Source: JAHJDO01 sp964437505 | Lineage (GTDB): Bacteria; JAHJDO01 | Direction of reading: 5' to 3' | Length of the DNA: 64,000 nt | NCBI GenBank assembly: GCA_964437505.1 | Contig: CAYTGU010000005.1 | Coordinates: 29,122 to 93,121, forward strand | Part shown: positions 60,369-64,000 of the stretch, piece by piece | How positions within the stretch are numbered: position 1 is the stretch's first letter | Layout: each line of letters begins with the position of its first letter | The notes under the pieces: generated by a model | Told to the model about the DNA's origin: nothing | Seen by the model: only the letters and a program-made list of their open reading frames with translations | Databases searched by the model: none | Translations under genes and position numbers: made by a program

Positions 60369-62987
60369 TCAGTTTGACTGCCGGTAAATACGTGTTTCCT
60401 TCCTGGCATTTCCGTTTGGTTCCAAGCCTGTCTCTGCTTGATAGCGCTTAAAGTCACCTATGCTGTACGTGCGCCCGCCCCAGCGAGCTACCAATCCATC
60501 TGGACGCCCCCCATAGGTGTTCCGGTCAAGGACAAACCAATGCTCGTCTGCCGGTTCGATAACCGAGTAAATCGCCGCGCCGCAGGGAGTTTCACTGAAC
60601 AGATTGTCCCGGATATAGACATGTCCAGGCTGGGTTCCGGGTTCGATGCGCCAAATGAAGACGTGGTGACCGATGGGCTGTGGATAGATTTCCGACTGGC
60701 GCGGCGGTGCTTCTCCCTGCAGGCCAAAACCGCCGCCAGTGACAACGCAGGTGTTACTCTCGAAATAGACCTCTTGCGAGGGTTCGCGGCACTCGTAGGC
60801 CGACATGCCGCAGTCGGTAAAGCGATTGTTTCGGAAATAGAGCCGCTGTGGAATGTTGCGGGTCTCCCCCCCCTGATGGGTGACACCCGAGTCATAAATG
60901 GTGTCGAAACAGCAGCGTTCAACCGTCACATCACTGGCCCCGTCCCATAGCTCGATGGCGTTGCCGAAGCGGATGCGGCGCTGCCGGTGCCAGACGGCGC
61001 CGCCGATGTGGCGGAAGTCACAATCCCGGATCGTCACATTACGCACATGGCAAGCATGGTAGCCATGCACACCACTGTTGCGAAAGCTCAGGTTTTCGAG
61101 AACAACATGACACTGTCCGCCAGCCAGCTTTCGCTGCCCCCAGAGCACACACTCAATACTTCCATAGGCCTGCCCCGGGTTAGTCGGCGAGCAGAGATAC
61201 AGAACAGCATTCTGGGAGTCTGGTCCCTCCCAGCAGTCTCCCGCCGATGTCGCGCCGACAGTCGTGTAATACCATTCTCCAGAGTGGCGCAAGTCCTCGA
61301 AGCTCCAGCGCAGGGTACCGCAGAACTCGCCATCGTTGAAAACCAGGTTGCAGACTTCGCTGGATAACGTACCAGTATAACGCCACACATTCGGCCGCTC
61401 CTCTGTCCAGGCTCCGGGATCGCCCACTGCAACCGATCCCAGGAATGTCGGTTTGTCACCTTCGCCGTAAGCGCCATAAGTGAGCGGCGCGCCCTCCTCA
61501 CCGTTGCAGGTGTGCATCATGTCCCGGATTACACTGCCGCGCTTGAACAGCACCGTATCGCCGGGCAACACTTCGCGTTCGGCATGGCTCTTGAGCGGCC
61601 GCTCCGGCGAGATTCCATCGCTGGCGTTGTCACCGTTTACCGGATCGATGTAATAGGTATGTGGGGCCATGGGTTCACTTCTAACGTTTTGACGGCGTAT
61701 GTTGGTTTCAATAACGCGAACAAGAATGCTTTTTCGTTTTCTCTTCTGCACGTCGGGATAATTGAAGTCCGAGTAGACGATCAGGGCACAAGCCTCATTC
61801 AACGCCACCATCTCCGTATGACCGCAGGTATCCCAGGCGCCGGCTTCGCCGCGGGAAACCTTCGTATAGACCGGCGCATCCCATTCCAGTCCCGCCGGGT
61901 CGGTGGTGGCCCGCACCGCGAAGTAGCCGGGACCGCCCGACTGTCCGTAGGCGGCCAGGGTCACGCCGTTGTCCAGCGTCAGCAATTGCGGCATCTTGCC
62001 GCCATCGAAGGACCGGTCAAAGAGCACCGGTTTGGACCAGGTGCGCGCGCCATCTTCCGACCGGGTCAGGTAGAGAGGACCAAGACCGTTGCCGTCGCTG
62101 GTTCGCATTACGCAGATGACCGATCCGTCGGGTCTGAAGTTGTAGTCGGGTTCCGTAAAGCCAGTCCGTTTCTCGGCCAGGGGATCGGATTTGGCATCGC
62201 CCGCATAGGGGATCTCCCCCAGGCAATTCCACGAGTGGCCCTGATCGAGCGACCGCAGGAACAGTGGGATGTAGAGCGGCTTGCCGGCCTGCAAGCGCAG
62301 AACGAAAGTCACCGTCCACAACGAATCATCCGCGGCTACTCGCATTTTCCCCCACAGAAAGGGGGTGGGCATTGGCCCTTGCCTGACTTGAGCGATCCCA
62401 CCGATTCCCGGCGTGGCGCCGCGGGCGCTTTCGTGAATGGCAGAGCGCAATTGGTTGGGAATACGCATCTCGGCGACTTCTTCGACCCACTCGCTCTCGC
62501 CGGCAGGCAGGCGACGGAACCGCCATTCATTCAATTCCGCTGGCAGCTCCTCCGCACGATACAACGAGCGCGGAAGTTTAAAGTCGCACACGTAATCGCA
62601 TACGGAATCGGGCAGATCGAATTCTTCCGCACGCCGAGCCGGTCGTTCTACTGCCTGCAGACGATCGCCATTAGGCAACACTATTCCGTCCTCCGCCTCA
62701 TGGCCAATCTGCGGCGAACCGACGCGCCAAGTCCGTCCTTCGTCTCCAGAGTAGGCGTGGGCCATCGGTTTGCCGTAGGACGATGCGGCATCGGGTTCGA
62801 CCGAAAAACTGATGTGCAGCCGACCGTCGCTCAGGCGTCGCAGGTAGGGGAACTGCCAGCGTCCCCACGCGCCGGCCGCCCGGTTGAGTTCCGGCGGCGC
62901 TTGAGCCACCAGTACCGGGTCACCCAGCGTAAGTTTGACCAAATCAGTTTTCTCTCTCACTTGCTTGATTAGCTCATAACCAGTCAT
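60369..62987 (-). CDS. Sialidase-like beta-propeller fused to a right-handed parallel beta-helix protein
   Basis: 872 residues. The N-terminal ~410 form a BNR-type propeller: Asp-box-like repeats YSGDEGRTW, RSLDQGHSWN, RSEDGARTWS and the DYNFRPDGSVICVMR region. From about residue 440 (HTYYIDPVNGDNASDGISP) begins a pectate-lyase-like beta-helix (VLENLSFRNSGVHGY, IRDCDFRHIGGAVW, VERCCFDTIYDSGV). There is no signal peptide, so it is cytoplasmic as read. GC content is far above the neighbours. AAGGAGG precedes ATG 62987. Each half usually occurs as a separate protein, and an internal ATG lies at the junction (about residue 437). The substrate is unknown. Confidence 0.82.
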   Translation of the reverse strand: MTGYELIKQVREKTDLVKLTLGDPVLVAQAPPELNRAAGAWGRWQFPYLRRLSDGRLHISFSVEPDAASSYGKPMAHAYSGDEGRTWRVGSPQIGHEAEDGIVLPNGDRLQAVERPARRAEEFDLPDSVCDYVCDFKLPRSLYRAEELPAELNEWRFRRLPAGESEWVEEVAEMRIPNQLRSAIHESARGATPGIGGIAQVRQGPMPTPFLWGKMRVAADDSLWTVTFVLRLQAGKPLYIPLFLRSLDQGHSWNCLGEIPYAGDAKSDPLAEKRTGFTEPDYNFRPDGSVICVMRTSDGNGLGPLYLTRSEDGARTWSKPVLFDRSFDGGKMPQLLTLDNGVTLAAYGQSGGPGYFAVRATTDPAGLEWDAPVYTKVSRGEAGAWDTCGHTEMVALNEACALIVYSDFNYPDVQKRKRKSILVRVIETNIRRQNVRSEPMAPHTYYIDPVNGDNASDGISPERPLKSHAEREVLPGDTVLFKRGSVIRDMMHTCNGEEGAPLTYGAYGEGDKPTFLGSVAVGDPGAWTEERPNVWRYTGTLSSEVCNLVFNDGEFCGTLRWSFEDLRHSGEWYYTTVGATSAGDCWEGPDSQNAVLYLCSPTNPGQAYGSIECVLWGQRKLAGGQCHVVLENLSFRNSGVHGYHACHVRNVTIRDCDFRHIGGAVWHRQRRIRFGNAIELWDGASDVTVERCCFDTIYDSGVTHQGGETRNIPQRLYFRNNRFTDCGMSAYECREPSQEVYFESNTCVVTGGGFGLQGEAPPRQSEIYPQPIGHHVFIWRIEPGTQPGHVYIRDNLFSETPCGAAIYSVIEPADEHWFVLDRNTYGGRPDGLVARWGGRTYSIGDFKRYQAETGLEPNGNARKETRIYRQSN

Positions 62988-63513
62988 AGTCTTCCTCCTT
63001 TGCCCAAACGGTCCATGGCTTCATTTTAAACTCATTTTCGTTAAACGCTCGACATCACGTTTTACCGTGCCAGCGTCAATAACGTGGAATCCTTTGTTGT
63101 TAACAAATGCTTTCATGCGCGTTAGCGCGCATGAAAGCATTAAACTGTTGGAACTGATTTTCTTCATTAATGCAATCATAGATACTTCAGATCAATAGTT
63201 CAATATTTATTCGCACCGGTTTTTCCAAACCGCCTACTCCATCAATATCCCGTACCCGGGAATCTTGTGTGTTACAGATTTATTTCACCACGTAGCACAG
63301 GCATTAAGCGATAAGTGAACGGTTTTCGATCACCGCCCCGTTCGAACATATATCATTGAACCGTTACTCCTCTTTTGATAAGGATAGCAGACAATTGTGT
63401 AAAATATCAAGAAATATATTCAAAAAACGAGCTTGACTTTTCCTGTTTGCATAGCTATGCCCATTATTAAGTTGGTAGCTGTATAATAGGGGTAGGTGGG
63501 GGATTCGTGCATT
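62988..63513. other. Gene-free region upstream of the sialidase-like fusion gene
   Basis: No supported gene. GC-rich character fades at about 63060. A 52-codon minus-strand frame (about 63178-63023) crosses a long hairpin and resembles no family securely. AT-rich DNA from about 63380 to 63420 could hold promoters, but no clear -35/-10 pair was found. Confidence 0.5.
63106..63141. repeat. 16-bp perfect inverted repeat
   Basis: AATGCTTTCATGCGCG (63106-63121), TTAG loop, then CGCGCATGAAAGCATT (63126-63141). There is no flanking T-run. It lies at the left of the promoter side of the GC-rich gene and could be a recombination site, a terminator remnant or an operator. Confidence 0.8.
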
Positions 63514-63705
63514 TTAGTTTATGATCTTCAGTAAATACTCCTTAAACAGTGGGTGATAAAGAGAATATTCTCCCCGCTTAGTCTTTACAACCAGCCCTTT
63601 CTTTTCCGTTAACAGCTTTAAGCATTTCCTAACATTTTTAATAGACAACTGGCTGGCAGAGTCAACTTTACATCCGTGAAGCTCGACGGATGATAAGTGA
63701 TTATA
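63514..63705 (-). pseudogene. C-terminal winged-helix fragment, probably of an AAA-type ATPase
   Basis: Minus-strand codons read QLSIKNVRKCLKLLTEKKGL and VVKTKRGEYSLYHPLFKEYL before a stop at 63514. The pattern (helix, recognition helix, wing, then HPLFKEYL) matches the C-terminal wHTH of archaeal-type/AAA ATPases common in mobile regions. An in-frame stop (about 63719) lies upstream and no ATPase domain remains. Confidence 0.6.
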
Positions 63706-63707
63706 TT

Positions 63708-63848
63708 ATGACTCAACACAACTGCCAAGGTCACATTGTGGCGGAAGATTCGGTTGGACTGGCTGCATTCAATATGGACTCACATCATGTACAACGATAT
63801 GTTAACAAAGAAGGTTATGTTCAGAATGAAGGGGATGTCGAAATCTGA
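63708..63848 (+). pseudogene. Fragment of an FAD-dependent oxidoreductase (PF12831-like)
   Basis: 46 codons with AEDSVGLAAFNMDSHHVQRY and VNKEGYVQNEGDVEI. The DSHHVQR...GYVxNEGD sequence is characteristic of a C-terminal part of the FAD-dependent oxidoreductases often linked to sugar or sialidase-type genes. Everything before and after is missing. ATG at 63708 is probably fortuitous. Beyond 63848 I see no gene. Confidence 0.7.
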
Positions 63849-64000
63849 GGATTTCTTGCAGAATTCATGAATACGGCCGAAAGACGTAGATAACTATAAA
63901 AAATATTTTTCTGTCTAAGACTGCTTAATCAGCTTAGAGTGCTGCTTAAAATTATCTTTCAAAGAAGAATATAATCTTTTGTACAGTTTATAGTATTCAT

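Noticed and set aside
60438..61501. Several further long frames (both strands) overlapping the beta-helix part
   Set aside because: Same cause; low-stop composition, with no family resemblance.
61512..62972. 486-codon plus-strand ORF opposite the sialidase-like gene
   Set aside because: It is open only because of the high GC content of the real minus-strand gene; no recognisable motifs and no ribosome-binding site.
63023..63178. 52-codon minus-strand frame containing GTVKRDVERLTKMSLK
   Set aside because: It resembles part of a helix-turn-helix, but it crosses a long hairpin and matches no family along its length.

Overview
The window is an AT-rich bacterial chromosome segment with dense, overlapping genes and frequent GTG or TTG starts. 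It looks like an uncultivated Gram-negative lineage. The cell-division genes ftsA, ftsQ and ftsZ and the mur genes argue against Chlamydiae and typical Planctomycetes, while several UroD-like, sugar-isomerase-like and glycoside-hydrolase-like proteins are common in PVC-type and Omnitrophota-like candidate phyla. This placement is an inference; no rRNA gene is present to settle it.

Positions 1-47,400 are mostly conserved housekeeping DNA. A truncated rhamnulokinase lies at the left edge. Then come manC, a cation antiporter, apt, two tRNAs, two zinc-ribbon proteins, and an RNase HI gene whose 3' end runs into the RNase P RNA gene (rnpB). A long minus-strand block (22.4 kb down to 5.95 kb) carries a PpiD/SurA-like foldase, an RNase R without cold-shock domains, murC-murB-ddl-ftsQ-ftsA-ftsZ, pilT, tsaC, proB, proA and nadD. 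Two toxin-antitoxin modules interrupt it: HEPN/MNT between ppiD and rnr, and BrnT/BrnA between ftsA and ftsZ. Each lies beside copies of one short palindromic repeat. A plus-strand block (22.5-39 kb) carries tmk-holB-ricT, a LmbE-like deacetylase paired with a NagB-like protein lacking a catalytic Asp, RNase G/E, rplU, HU, purM-purN, tyrA-aroA-cmk-plsC-rpsA, a prepilin peptidase and gcvPB. A second minus-strand operon (47.4-41.8 kb, near-consensus promoter) is pta-rpmF-plsX-fabH-fabD-rplI-obg, which links acetyl-phosphate, phospholipid and fatty-acid synthesis with ribosome assembly.

Positions 47,550-64,000 are accessory. After a GntR/FadR-type regulator come fragments of two oxidoreductases, an HpcH/HpaI aldolase and an IS66-like remnant. 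A compact plus-strand cluster (51,059-59,352) follows: two glycoside-hydrolase-like TIM barrels at its ends enclose a creatinase/ectoine-hydrolase-like M24 protein, a frameshifted UroD-family gene, a DapA/NanA-type lyase, a xylose-isomerase-like TIM barrel, an amidohydrolase and a TIGR04076 protein. I read it as a catabolic route for an unusual carbohydrate- or amide-bearing compound; the substrate is unknown.

The right end is debris (a ParA pseudogene, a Tn3-type transposase deletion derivative, an ATPase winged-helix fragment and an FAD-oxidoreductase fragment) around one intact, strikingly GC-rich gene encoding a sialidase-like propeller fused to a parallel beta-helix, probably a recent transfer.
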